Shown: piece after piece, positions 51,018 through 60,604 of the stretch | How the letters are laid out: every line of letters starts with the position of its first letter | How positions within the stretch are numbered: the first letter of the stretch is position 1 | Source of the DNA: Neobacillus dielmonensis | Lineage (GTDB): Bacteria; Bacillota; Bacilli; Bacillales; Cytobacillaceae | NCBI RefSeq assembly: GCF_000612665.1 | Contig: NZ_HG942058.1 | Span: 1-64,000 of the forward strand | DNA: 64,000 nucleotides | Direction of reading: 5' to 3' | Translations under genes and position numbers: made by a program | Notes under the pieces: generated by a model | The model's input: only the letters and a program-made list of their open reading frames with translations | What the model was told of the DNA's origin: nothing | Databases searched by the model: none

Positions 51018-52241
51018 CTAACCATTCAAGATTTCGTCACCAGGCTGAAGAACCTCCACGCCCTCAATTTCAACGGTTTCAGGATACTTGATGCCTGCAC
51101 CGGTATTTAGGCACACCACCTGTTCATGCTCTTGAATCCAGCCTTGTTCACGTAAAATCCTGGCTGCTGCGAATGTAGCAGCTCCCTCTGGGCAAATGAA
51201 GTTGCCTTCAAGAGAAGCTACCTGTTTTTGCGCCTGTAATAAATCTTCTTCTGAAATCGCAATCGCACAACCTTCTGTTGCATAAAGGCTTTCCAGTACT
51301 AAGAAATCCCCTAATGCTTTCGGGACGTTAATCCCGAAGGCAGATGTCGTAGAGTTCTCGAAAAACTTGGATTCCTTTTCTCCTTTTTTCCAGGCTTCTA
51401 CAATCGGGGCACAGCCTTCCGCCTGCACAGCTACCAAGCGAGGAAGCTTCCCTTCATCAATCCAGCCTAACTGCTGCATTTCAAGCAATGCCTTATAGAT
51501 GCCAATGATGCCGACACCGCCGCCGGTTGGGTATAAAATCACATCCGGGACCTTCCAGCCAAATTGTTCAACAATCTCGTAGCCCATCGTCTTTTTCCCT
51601 TCAATCCGGTACGGCTCCTTCAGGGTTGAGGCGTCGTATACACCGTGATTTTGCACGAGGCTCGCTACGACTTTTCCGGCATCACTGATCAAACCGTTAA
51701 TTAAATGCAAGTCTCCCCCTGCAATATAGACTTCTTTCCGAGTGATTTTCGGAGCATCAATCGGCATCACAATGGTGGCCTTGATGTTGGCCTTTGCCGC
51801 ATATAGCGCCCAAGCCGCTCCGGCATTCCCGTTTGTCGGCATAGCTAATTGCTTTACCCCTAGCTCCTTCGCTTTGGAAATTCCAACACTTGCTCCTCGT
51901 GTTTTAAAGGAGCCCGTAGGAATGATTCCTTCGTCCTTTATATATAAATGCTGAATTCCATACTCTGCTCCTAGTGATGGAAGCTTCTCCAACGGGGTCA
52001 TACCTTCGCCTAATGTAACAACATTTTCCGCATTATGTACAGGCAGTAATTCATGATAGCGCCATAAGCTATTGGTCCGATTCAAAAGCTCCTTCCGAGA
52101 AACGTTGGCTTTTACTTCTTCCAGACTGTAGCGGACCAATAATGGGGAGCCGCATTCACACAATTGCTGTACCTTTTGTTCCTCATAGGTCTTGCCGCAT
52201 TTTGGGCACTCTAGATGAGAGATGTAGCTATACTTTGTCAT
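51018..52241 (-). CDS. thrC: Threonine synthase
   Basis: A 407-residue PLP enzyme. It starts with an N-terminal zinc ribbon (HLECPKCGKTYEEQ, LCECGSPL). The core has TLGEGMTPLEKLP, IPTGSFKTRGASVGI (the PLP lysine in S-F-K), MPTNGNAGAAWALYAA and ILYPTGGGVGIIGIYKALL (phosphate-binding Gly loop). It converts O-phosphohomoserine to threonine. GGGGGAAAG precedes the ATG. The hom and thrB genes are not beside it, so this is an orphan or second copy. A zinc-ribbon-bearing threonine synthase is common in Bacillaceae. Confidence 0.9.
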   Translation of the reverse strand: MTKYSYISHLECPKCGKTYEEQKVQQLCECGSPLLVRYSLEEVKANVSRKELLNRTNSLWRYHELLPVHNAENVVTLGEGMTPLEKLPSLGAEYGIQHLYIKDEGIIPTGSFKTRGASVGISKAKELGVKQLAMPTNGNAGAAWALYAAKANIKATIVMPIDAPKITRKEVYIAGGDLHLINGLISDAGKVVASLVQNHGVYDASTLKEPYRIEGKKTMGYEIVEQFGWKVPDVILYPTGGGVGIIGIYKALLEMQQLGWIDEGKLPRLVAVQAEGCAPIVEAWKKGEKESKFFENSTTSAFGINVPKALGDFLVLESLYATEGCAIAISEEDLLQAQKQVASLEGNFICPEGAATFAAARILREQGWIQEHEQVVCLNTGAGIKYPETVEIEGVEVLQPGDEILNG

Positions 52242-52725
52242 TTTCTTTCCCCCTGTAAAATGTAATTAAGCTCTATCAAAAATATAGAAACTTTAAAAGT
52301 ATATTGTGTTCCCATTCAGCCAAAATTTAATAAAACTAGCAACATCTCCATATTATTCCTATTTTTCCGATTATTCAACTATGATTTAACGCATGCATCG
52401 AAGAATGGTTTATATTTGGTTAAAGCAGGATAAACCAGCCTCTTAATAATAATGGAGACTGGTTTTGAGGAATAGAAGTCTACCACTTTCTGGGGGATGA
52501 AAGGACTACTGGAACCCCTTGTGATCTCAATCAGTGACTGGTAACGCCTTCATGGTGAAGGAAATTCTTTTATTAGGTGGCGTTAGTACACTTTCTCTAT
52601 TCCTCGTGGAACAATGCTATGAAACAAAAATATTCGAGGCGTGACTGGCTAGTGCAAAAGATTAAAAATCGATTCTTATTTTATAGTGCATTATTCAGGA
52701 TTAATCTAAATGCCTGTTTTCTTCG
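52242..52725. other. Intergenic interval with one terminator
   Basis: No gene. The hairpin AAACCAGCCTC / GAGACTGGTTT (52432-52465) is a terminator-like feature. The remaining DNA up to 52725 shows no full open frame; fragments such as GVPVVLSSPRKW may be an old gene trace. Confidence 0.4.
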
Positions 52726-53439
52726 TTATAGTTTTAAAACTGACTTTTGGCTGAACTTGCCGTCTTCTATGATTAATGCATTGAGTTGTCCGCCGAATGC
52801 ACATCCTCCATCGATACCGATTACACGATTTGTGCCAAAATAAACGCTGTTCCGCTTATGAATTCTTCTAGTTGGAGTATGTCCAAAAATTACGGTCTCG
52901 GGGTGATTATATTCATAAATGAATTCTTCTCGAATATTCAAAAATTCTACCTTAGTTGTTTTTTCCAACCCTTTTTTCGGATGGATTCCTGCATGAACAA
53001 AAATGAAATTGGAATCCCTTTGAAATAATGGTCGAGATTGCAAAAAATTTATTTGATCTCTAAAATTTTCCTGAATGATCTTTCTGACTTCCTGCTCTTT
53101 TTGTTGATTATTTAGAAGTTGTGAGTATTCAACTCTCTCTATCCCAAGTCTTTGTAAGCAGCTATTAATGGTAGCGATTCCGCCAATGTTTCCGTAATAA
53201 AAGATGATTTCCTTGTCCTCAAGCCATTGTAAGAATAAGTGATCATGGTTGCCCATTAGAGCCGTTGCTCCTTGACTACACCATTCTCTTACTCGATCCA
53301 AAACATCCAAACTATTAGGTCCTGTGTCCACATAGTCTCCCAAAAAAATAACTTCTTCCGGTTTTGCTTGTGTTTTATGTAATAGTATATCAAGCTCGGC
53401 CAAACAGCCATGAATATCAGAGATAACAATTTGTCTCAA
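52726..53439 (-). CDS. Metallophosphoesterase (protein phosphatase / Ap4A hydrolase-like)
   Basis: A ~237-residue calcineurin-type phosphoesterase. It has ISDIHGCLAELDILL (D-x-H), VIFLGDYVDTGPNS (G-D-x-x-D), TALMGNHDHLFL (G-N-H-D/E), FVHAGIHPKKG and VIFGHTPTRR (GH-x-P). These are the metal-binding motifs of serine/threonine phosphatases and PrpE/ApaH-type enzymes. The start chosen is the TTG at 53439, with GGAGGGTGA in front; a longer frame to 53454 includes that site. The natural substrate is not known. Confidence 0.88.
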   Translation of the reverse strand: MRQIVISDIHGCLAELDILLHKTQAKPEEVIFLGDYVDTGPNSLDVLDRVREWCSQGATALMGNHDHLFLQWLEDKEIIFYYGNIGGIATINSCLQRLGIERVEYSQLLNNQQKEQEVRKIIQENFRDQINFLQSRPLFQRDSNFIFVHAGIHPKKGLEKTTKVEFLNIREEFIYEYNHPETVIFGHTPTRRIHKRNSVYFGTNRVIGIDGGCAFGGQLNALIIEDGKFSQKSVLKL

Positions 53440-53482
53440 TTTTTCACCCTCCAAAATGCTAGAATCACTTTAGGGACTTCCC

Positions 53483-53770
53483 TGTACTGCACCCCAAAAG
53501 TTAGAGTAAACTGCGGCTTTTGGGTTGTTTTTTATGGGCAAATATAGTGATGAATTTAAACATAAGGTGGTAAAAGAATATCTTGAAGGAAAACTTGGAT
53601 ATAGAGCCACTGCCAAGATACATGGGATTAAGGTGTATTCAAACATTGACAGTTGGGAGAAAGTTTACGGGAAGTTCGGGCAGGAAGGGTTAACAACTAA
53701 GAAGCATCCTGTAAGCTATCCTGTTCAATTGAAGATGGATGAAGTTCTTCAGAAATGGTGCAGCCCTTCA
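53483..53770 (+). mobile_element. IS3-family insertion sequence fragment (left end and orfA)
   Basis: The end TGTACTGCACCCCAAAAGTT resembles IS150-type terminal repeats. Behind it lies an orfA frame (53525) coding KYSDEFKHKVVKEYLEGKLG and a first helix-turn-helix. Similarity fades near 53760, so the right part of the element is lost. Confidence 0.65.
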
Positions 53771-53827
53771 CTTTGGGCTAACCCACCCTACGATTTCCGT
53801 GTCTTTAAAGGCAGGATGAGCCTTTAG
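53525..53827 (+). pseudogene. IS3 orfA N-terminal fragment
   Basis: Reads MFFMGKYSDEFKHKVVKEYL, then GYRATAKIHGIKVYSNIDSW (first HTH) and GQEGLTTKKHPVSYPVQLKM, after which orfA similarity stops and the frame continues by chance to 53827. No orfB is present. The ATG at about 53534 (MGKYSDEF) is the natural start. It is inactive. Confidence 0.65.
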
Positions 53828-53914
53828 AATTTGAGCAAGTCTAGATCGAAAACCTGGTTTCAATTCGTCACTAGCATCTCCTAACACTGCGTTATAAGTT
53901 GGTAGATTGTTTCG
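53768..53914 (-). pseudogene. C-terminal remnant of an unknown gene
   Basis: A 47-residue reading, NNLPTYNAVLGDASDELKPG then FRSRLAQILKAHPAFKDTEI and VGWVSPK, closed by a stop and preceded by a stop. It looks coding but has no start. It is probably the tail of a gene cut by the IS3 fragment. I do not recognise it. Confidence 0.35.
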
Positions 53915-54161
53915 TTACTCTCGATTTTTATTATAGTGCCAATTTTCAAGTCATTTTTCAATCAAGAGTGAAAGTTACGAACAATAATATTTTTTAAACT
54001 TATTTTACATTCGGATTGAAATCAAATAAACCATCCGGTTTACTTAGCATATGGTTAATCATTTGCTGACATCACAGAAATTCAATCAACTATTATTGGT
54101 TTTATAACTACCAGAATACTATATTTAATGAACACGATTTGTAAGCAGTCTTAAACAAATA

Positions 54162-54545
54162 TTACTTTTTTATTAAGCCAACATCTCTGTTTTTTCTATT
54201 TTTAACTTCATCCATTTTTGAATAGAAACTTTCCTCTAAATCAATATCAAAATAGTTGGCGATCTTAGTGATATAGGCCAAGCAGTCTGCAAATTCTTTA
54301 CCTAAATCCTCTCTTATGGAAGCCTTAGCTATTTCAAATGCTTTATCCTCTTCCATACCTTCATTTTTAAAAGTGTTGGTCATATTGAAAGCTTTACGGA
54401 GCTCCTCAGCAACTTCAGCAACCTCAGTCGTTAGTAGCATGTAATTATTTAATAAAGATGATTTTGCTTTCTCATAATTGTCAGTTTTTATTTGCCAATT
54501 CATTTCCTTTTGATATTGCTTAGAAAACTCTTGTAGTTTTTTCAT
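54162..54545 (-). CDS. MazG-like nucleotide pyrophosphohydrolase
   Basis: A ~127-residue all-helical protein with the MazG metal-binding pattern. TEVAEVAEELRKAF supplies the E-x-x-E helix and EFADCLAYITKIAN the E-x-x-D helix (about residues 42-55 and 88-101). An N-terminal helix (LQEFSKQYQKEMNW) and a C-terminal SKMDEVKNRKNR complete the fold. MazG-type enzymes hydrolyse (d)NTPs to monophosphates, often to clear aberrant nucleotides. The start is the ATG at 54545 (MKKLQEFSK) or 54554; GGGTGCAAAAA gives weak support. It stands alone. Confidence 0.82.
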   Translation of the reverse strand: MKKLQEFSKQYQKEMNWQIKTDNYEKAKSSLLNNYMLLTTEVAEVAEELRKAFNMTNTFKNEGMEEDKAFEIAKASIREDLGKEFADCLAYITKIANYFDIDLEESFYSKMDEVKNRKNRDVGLIKK

Positions 54546-54554
54546 TTTTTGCAC

Positions 54555-55057
54555 CCCATTTTTTTACGTCTACAATTATGATACTAGTAATTCTACATGA
54601 TTAAAATAATAAAAAATACCCCACCAAATTGTGACGAGTTTATACCTTATAATATGTTTGGCTTTTTCCAATCACTATGATATTTCCAGCTGCTTCATGT
54701 AAGCTTTTAGATCTTCTACAAAAACAAACTCCTTTGAATAGGCTAGTATAATTTCCGCGTTTCTTACGTGGTTTATATTGTTTTGCGAGTCGGAAGCAAA
54801 CCTTAATTTGTCACGAGTATTATTCAACAAATTAAAATGACATGGTCAACAAATTGCCTACTTGACTTGAGTATAATAAATCGTTGCATGTAAATAGCGG
54901 TTATCCTACTTTCCTCGCTCTGCTTTATTGGCTCGCTTATAAGCGTAACCCTTGTTCTCTATTTCAAGATTTGAAAAAACAATTTTTTCATAAAGTCCTT
55001 CACGTCACATAAGATGCCAGCAAAGACATTGATTTGCTAGCATTTAATTTGCAGTTG
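54555..55057. other. Intergenic interval with a gene remnant
   Basis: No complete gene. On the minus strand 54678-54836 reads KLRFASDSQNNINHVRNAEI, then ILAYSKEFVFVEDLKAYMKQ and LEIS before a stop. It has no proper start and is probably a C-terminal remnant of an unrecognised gene. Confidence 0.4.
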
Positions 55058-55854
55058 TTACTTTAGACCATTTTTATTGGGCTGTGTTCGTTCCAATACG
55101 ATAGCAGCTACTATTGGCAAATGATCTGATGCTAAAGTGTTTATTACTTCTTTTTGTTCAATTGATATGTCTCCTGAGGTAAAAATATAATCGATACGTT
55201 CGGAAGGATACGAAGCCGAATAGGTATAGGCTTCAGGACTATCGGCAAATACATCTTGGAAATGTTTATACATCGACTGAATTTCACTGCTTACTGGTCC
55301 GCATTGAAATCACCCATAATTACTTTTGGTCCTTCTGATTGTCCTGCGATATCAATAATTTCTTGCGTCTGGATGTGACGTTCTGCCGTTGTTAAGGCCA
55401 AATGTGTATTAAAAAAGTGAAGTTGATTTCCTTTTACATTAATCGTCGCTTCAAGGAGGCCTCGCTGTTCCGTTTTTCCAATCTTAGTTAAGGAATGATT
55501 TTCGGAATGCAAGATTGGATACTTACTTAAAATTGCTGTCCCATACTGACGGCGAGATTCACCTTCATTTAATGGAGCCTTGTCCAAATTGGCTGCATAA
55601 ACATAAAACATTCCCATTCGCTCAGCCAGCCACTTTGCCTGATCTTGAAAATCGCTGCGTTCAGACCAGTGGTTGTCTACTTCCTGGAGTCCGATGACAT
55701 CAGCCCCTTCATCCTCGATGGTCTTGGCAATTCGTTTCAAATCTAGTACTCCGTCAACGCCTTCAGCGTGGTGAATGTTATAGGACATTATTTTAATATT
55801 AACCGATCCCCTTTTGGCAAACTCTATTGTAATCTTCGAGGCTATTGATTGCAT
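55058..55854 (-). pseudogene. Endonuclease/exonuclease/phosphatase (EEP) family protein, one-base frameshift
   Basis: The first frame (55854 to 55291) has IKIMSYNIHHAEGVDGVLDL, VIGLQEVDNHWSERSDFQDQ (metal-binding Glu), HFFNTHLALTTAERH and MGDFNADQ, then TAA. The second frame resumes as PVSSEIQSMYKHFQDVFAD and has SERIDYIFTSGD and ASDHLPIVAAIVL. Adding one C to the CC at about 55280 gives FNADPVSSEI and joins them. All EEP motifs are then present. It is either a young pseudogene or an assembly error. Substrate could be nucleic acid, phospholipid or another phosphate ester. Confidence 0.8.
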
Positions 55855-56071
55855 CCCTGTTAAAGAAATTATACTGTTTCCGCCATGAAAAAGTGGATTC
55901 CCAGCCCTTCAAATCCCAACGTCACGTTCTTACTTCACGCCAATATCACGTAGGTTAAATCCTTCCAGAAGCCACACCAATTATGTGTTAACATAATATT
56001 ATGAATGTTGATTTTACTCGGAACTTCCCTATATTAGTAAATATTATTGGACTATCAGTTTTTTAAATATT

Positions 56072-56100
56072 AAAGGAGAACCACAACAGAGTTCTCCTTT
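56072..56100 (-). terminator. Terminator of the jet operon
   Basis: Perfect 10-bp stem AAAGGAGAAC / GTTCTCCTTT, followed on the minus strand by AATATTTAAA, about 45 bases past the jetC stop. Confidence 0.75.
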
Positions 56101-56143
56101 CAATTTGCCGTTCATAGCTAACCTTCCAGATTGAAAAGTTCCT

Positions 56144-59100
56144 CTAAAACAAACTCAACTCCACATCATCAAAAGTCCGTCCGCCATGCTGCAAGACCTC
56201 TCTAATCATTTCACCTTGTTTCTGCTGGCTCAATTCCAACTTCCAGTAAACAGGAAAACGCCGGCTGACGTCCAGTTTAATCAATTCAGGCGGAGCCAAC
56301 ACTATCCACTGGAACCGCAAAATATCGGCAATCGAGAAAATCGGATCCAAAATATGGGCAGAAACCGCTTGGCCAAACGGATTATCGGTAATTAAAACCG
56401 ACCAGTTGTTGTTGTGTTCCTGCCGTTTAAACGTCATGATCATCATCATAATCATCGTTCTAGCTGCCAGCAGCTGACCGCCGCTCCCCTTGGCTTCCAC
56501 CTTTGAACCTTTATTTAACGTCTCCCAATCGGTGTAATGGTGCTTCCTCGGTTTTTCATATAAAAACGCATTGGTCGTCTGAGGCTTATAAATCGCCAGT
56601 TTCGGATAACGATTCCGAAGCGAAACCAGCACCAACTGATTATCATCGATATATTTCCTCAAGGTACTTTCAGGAATATTTTCAATCGATTCATCACTTT
56701 CTAGCAGCTGCTCGATAGTTTTAGTAAAATGCTCTCGCAGTAAGCGGCGATATTCTTCTTCATCAGCGGTTTCAATTTCTTTTAAACGCTCGATTTCCAC
56801 AAGCGGGAAGGTGTATCCTTCCTTGTTCTTGATTTTCATCCTTTTAACCATGTCTTTTAATGATTGAAAAATTCGAATCACTCGGTAGACGGCCCGGTCC
56901 ACCCAAATTTCCTGGGCATTCTCGGCTTTTTGTTTGTCATCCTTCAACTTCAGCAACTCGTTTTGGATAAACTCCATGACACTTAAAACAATATTTATCC
57001 CCGAACGAATGGAATCACTTTCTAGCTGTGGAAGGAGGTGTTGAAGGCTGCTCTTTAGAGGTCCATCAATTCTCTCATCCTGAAGGACCTGGCTCAGATC
57101 TTTCAATCGCTCTTTAAAACCTTTATGATATTGGGTTTGACGATTGGTTAATTCATTATTTTGGCCGATCCATTTTTGAATTAGTTTTTCCGGTTCCTGC
57201 TTAATGGGGTCTTTATATCCGTCCGGGATTTCTCCAACATGCTTGAAATTAAGGACATGGGTTTTTAAAATATCCTGTTGTTTTTCCAATTGCTGCTTAC
57301 GCCAAATTAAGTCTTTTATAATCTTTTGCTGGTCATATAGATCTTGCTTAATCTTTGTCAGCTCTTCTTCGATTTCTTGCTCTTTATCTTCAAGGTTCAC
57401 TTCCGCCCAAGGGTCAGAACTGCGGTGGTGGTTCCTCAGGATTTGTTGTTCTAGCTTCAACTTATTATTCCGTTTTTCAATAATCTGTCCGCCAAGAAGG
57501 TCGGCCTTTCTCCTTACAGATACTAACTTATCAAGGAGCTGTTTCAATTCCACCTGTTTCCCTTTAAGTCTTTCCTTAAAAATCTCCCTTGGCTCTAATG
57601 GAATAGCTTTGTCCATCCATGCCGGCTCAAGCTCTTCTAAAGCAGTCTTTTTCTGTTGCTGATCCATGAATTGATATTCTCTTTTCGCTTTCTCCGCTGC
57701 CAATTCACTATTCGCATTATGAATTTTTTGCTGAAGAGATTGCCAGCTCTTTACCATCGGACCAACTTCATAAAAGATGGAACGCCTTAACAGTGGTGTC
57801 TCTTCTTCATTCATATGGAGAGCCTCGCTTTTTGGAAACTCGATATCAGGAAGAATCTCTTTTAAAAAGCCTGTTTGCATCTCCGAATGCATTTTCCAAT
57901 GTTCAAATGTCTTTCTCCAGTTAGCAAGACGTCCTTCTCTCTCTTGTTTATCCTGATCTAAAGTACCTATACGTTTAACAAGTACCGCTTCTTTTGTCTG
58001 AGCCTCCGATTTCAAGTCACTATATTCTTGAAACTGCTTATAAGCCGCTATCCAAGACTCCATCTCGTTTAATTTCCTCAGGCCAATTTGCCGGTCTTGG
58101 TCATTTTGCTTCATCTTTTTCACAAGCTCTTTAAGGGTCGAGTCTATCGAAACTAATTCTTGTTCTAAAAGCTTCTTCTGACCTTCGAGATCCGTCAAAT
58201 GCCCGTTGAGATCTTCCTCTTTCTGAAGGATTTCCTGATAAGTGGTAACGGAAAGAACTTTTACCGTCTCCACCAGCTGACCAACATCCTCTTGCCTGGA
58301 CCTTACCTTCTCTAAATCACGGGTAAAACCAGCTGTCAGGGCAGACAGATTTTCCTTCCACCGGTTCCATTGATCGGGTTGAAACGCCATCGAAATTCCT
58401 TGTTCCCGAATAATCTCAAACGGTAGGGAGAATGCCTGATTCATCCTTTCTCGTATAAAAATCGGTACAGGAGAATGAAGCAATAACGTTTGTAAACTAA
58501 CTTGATTAATGTTCTTTTCCCAATCCTGCTGATGAACCACAATTCCATAGGCCAATAACGGATAGCGTTCCATAACTAAGGATTGTTCTTCCCCACTCAA
58601 CTCCTGAAGCAGCTGAGTCCCATACATGGTCGGAATGCCTTCATCCGCCAGCAGGTCGGCAATTTTCTTAACATCATGGTTGGCCACCCAATATTCCCCA
58701 TTCACCAAAGATGTATCCAATTGGTGATACCAGTACTCTTTTTGGATATGGTCATATTGGGACCGCAATTTTTCTGCTTCCTGTTTCAACTGCTCGGAAA
58801 TGTCCAGCCAATCATCAGCAGAAAAGGCTTGAAATTCCTGGTCAGATAAAAAGTAGCGGCACCAATTTTTATGAAAGGAATGTTCCGCCTTGATTCGTGC
58901 TTCTTTTTTCTGTTTTATTTTATGCAAGTCAGCTTTTTTCCCGCTAATAAGGGCCTCAATTGTTCCTAATTGATGTTTTGCCTGCCCCTGCTTTTGCTGC
59001 AGCAAAGTCGTTTCCGCTTGCATGTCTTCTAAAGCCGCCACAAGCTCCTGCATTTCTTTCGAAAGTTTACGCTGGACACTATCCGGGTCACGGTTAACAT

Positions 59101-60604
59101 CCCGCCCGTATTTCTGCTCCATCCCTATCGCCTTTTGGTTATGGGCCTTGATAAAATTCGTATAAGTGCCCAACTTGGACCGAACACCATTTAACTCCTG
59201 TTGTTCGAGGTTCATTTGCGATTGGATTGATTTTATTTCTTTTACGAGCCTCGCTTCTAACGAATGGAACTTTCCCAAATCATCTCGTATTTCTAATTCA
59301 ATCGTCTTCCAGTTTTCCGCAAGCTGCAACTCGATTTTTTCCATCTGAACTTTTTCTTCATTCAAATTCTGGGTTTCTTCTAAAAAATCTATCCGGGCAT
59401 CAATAGCTTCCAACGCCTGAGTGGATTCAGCATAATCCTTAAGGGCGATGTCCACATTTAATCCATGTTCTTCCGTTTCAAGTACTTGTTGCTTCTCTTC
59501 CAATTCCTTGACACGCTCTTCAGCCAGTTGGATTTGACCGGAAATATCCTCATACGAACGACATTCTTTCGCATACTCCAAATTATCCTTTTGCCAAAAA
59601 AATTCAGCCTGCTGCTTTTCGGTATTCCGTTGATCCTCTTCCCACTTATTCTGGTCAAATTGATTGGTCTGCTTCTGTTCTTCCATCCCAAAATAAAGAT
59701 AATTCGCCCGGTCATGATGCTCCTGCACCTCTACCTCCAAGCTTTGCCCTTCTTCTAACGTGGCTTTGATGGGCACCAGCTTTTCCTGGATCAGCTGATA
59801 AGCTTCCTCCCGTTTTAAAAGCTGCGGTAATTTTTGAGCAATAATCGAATTGTCCCGAAAAATCTTGATAAGATTTTCTTCCTGGTCCTCTTGCAAATAG
59901 GCACTAATTTCCGGAATAATCAGATGGTGAAACAATCCAAAGTTATCCAGGCCTTTTTTAAAATAATGCTCAATCCCTCCCTCATCCCGGTTAATCTCTT
60001 TCATCTGGCGCCATTCCGCTTTTTCAATGCCATAGGAAGAGAGATATTGGAAATAAGCATTTTGTTTCGAGCGGGAATAAAATTGAAACTGCTGCTTATG
60101 TTTCTTCAGCCAGTTCTCCCACTCTTCATATGTAGTGGTCAGCTTTTTCTCCTCATCGTATAAAGGAATGGTATCAATGGTCCAATCCTCTGGTTTGCGG
60201 TATTTGCTCGTATATAAAAAGTACTGGGGCTCTGTTTCAACTTCATCGTTGTCTTGGGCCGTCTTGCGTGCCGTCACGCAAATCCCGGTCACTAACCACT
60301 CAGCGGGATAGGTATCTAACCGCCATTCCAGCGCCACATGAAAGGTATAAGGATTAAACTGCTGCTTTTCATTATAAAACAGGGCATCAATATGGTTCTC
60401 CCCATTCTTTCCCCAAGTCGAAAGCGGCATCAACGCTTGAAACATCATCTGCAGCAGCATCCCTTTACCGCCGCCATTAACCAAGGTTAACAAGGCATGC
60501 TGGGGCTCTTCCTCATGGATAAAATCAAAAATCGTATTTTCATAGTGCTTTTTCATCTTGTCATACCGCACACCGGTAATCCGGACTTTTTCAATTCTAG
60601 GCAT
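56144..60604 (-). CDS. jetC: Wadjet JetC: MukB/SMC-like ATPase
   Basis: A ~1486-residue SMC-like ATPase. The start is the ATG at 60604 (MPRIEKVRITGVRYDKMKKH), with GGAGGTGAAA inside the jetB end; the frame to 60613 uses a GTG too close to that site. Walker A reads LTLVNGGGKGMLLQMM near residue 45, where the usual Ser/Thr after Lys is Gly. Long coiled coils fill about residues 260-1300, split by a globular hinge-like part (about 560-780). The C-terminal head has KGSGGQLLAARTM (signature) and SVLITDNPFGQAVSAH (Walker B), with Asn where most SMCs have the catalytic Glu. It should form the motor of the antiplasmid condensin. Confidence 0.85.
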   Translation of the reverse strand: MPRIEKVRITGVRYDKMKKHYENTIFDFIHEEEPQHALLTLVNGGGKGMLLQMMFQALMPLSTWGKNGENHIDALFYNEKQQFNPYTFHVALEWRLDTYPAEWLVTGICVTARKTAQDNDEVETEPQYFLYTSKYRKPEDWTIDTIPLYDEEKKLTTTYEEWENWLKKHKQQFQFYSRSKQNAYFQYLSSYGIEKAEWRQMKEINRDEGGIEHYFKKGLDNFGLFHHLIIPEISAYLQEDQEENLIKIFRDNSIIAQKLPQLLKREEAYQLIQEKLVPIKATLEEGQSLEVEVQEHHDRANYLYFGMEEQKQTNQFDQNKWEEDQRNTEKQQAEFFWQKDNLEYAKECRSYEDISGQIQLAEERVKELEEKQQVLETEEHGLNVDIALKDYAESTQALEAIDARIDFLEETQNLNEEKVQMEKIELQLAENWKTIELEIRDDLGKFHSLEARLVKEIKSIQSQMNLEQQELNGVRSKLGTYTNFIKAHNQKAIGMEQKYGRDVNRDPDSVQRKLSKEMQELVAALEDMQAETTLLQQKQGQAKHQLGTIEALISGKKADLHKIKQKKEARIKAEHSFHKNWCRYFLSDQEFQAFSADDWLDISEQLKQEAEKLRSQYDHIQKEYWYHQLDTSLVNGEYWVANHDVKKIADLLADEGIPTMYGTQLLQELSGEEQSLVMERYPLLAYGIVVHQQDWEKNINQVSLQTLLLHSPVPIFIRERMNQAFSLPFEIIREQGISMAFQPDQWNRWKENLSALTAGFTRDLEKVRSRQEDVGQLVETVKVLSVTTYQEILQKEEDLNGHLTDLEGQKKLLEQELVSIDSTLKELVKKMKQNDQDRQIGLRKLNEMESWIAAYKQFQEYSDLKSEAQTKEAVLVKRIGTLDQDKQEREGRLANWRKTFEHWKMHSEMQTGFLKEILPDIEFPKSEALHMNEEETPLLRRSIFYEVGPMVKSWQSLQQKIHNANSELAAEKAKREYQFMDQQQKKTALEELEPAWMDKAIPLEPREIFKERLKGKQVELKQLLDKLVSVRRKADLLGGQIIEKRNNKLKLEQQILRNHHRSSDPWAEVNLEDKEQEIEEELTKIKQDLYDQQKIIKDLIWRKQQLEKQQDILKTHVLNFKHVGEIPDGYKDPIKQEPEKLIQKWIGQNNELTNRQTQYHKGFKERLKDLSQVLQDERIDGPLKSSLQHLLPQLESDSIRSGINIVLSVMEFIQNELLKLKDDKQKAENAQEIWVDRAVYRVIRIFQSLKDMVKRMKIKNKEGYTFPLVEIERLKEIETADEEEYRRLLREHFTKTIEQLLESDESIENIPESTLRKYIDDNQLVLVSLRNRYPKLAIYKPQTTNAFLYEKPRKHHYTDWETLNKGSKVEAKGSGGQLLAARTMIMMMIMTFKRQEHNNNWSVLITDNPFGQAVSAHILDPIFSIADILRFQWIVLAPPELIKLDVSRRFPVYWKLELSQQKQGEMIREVLQHGGRTFDDVELSLF

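Noticed and set aside
52470..52590. T-box-like leader in front of threonine synthase
   Set aside because: The GGTGG-like word lacks the conserved T-box bulge and specifier stem, and it lies on the far side of a terminator.
57204..57662. 152-residue + strand frame inside jetC
   Set aside because: Antisense shadow of the jetC coiled-coil region; Ser/Cys/Phe-rich with no ribosome site.
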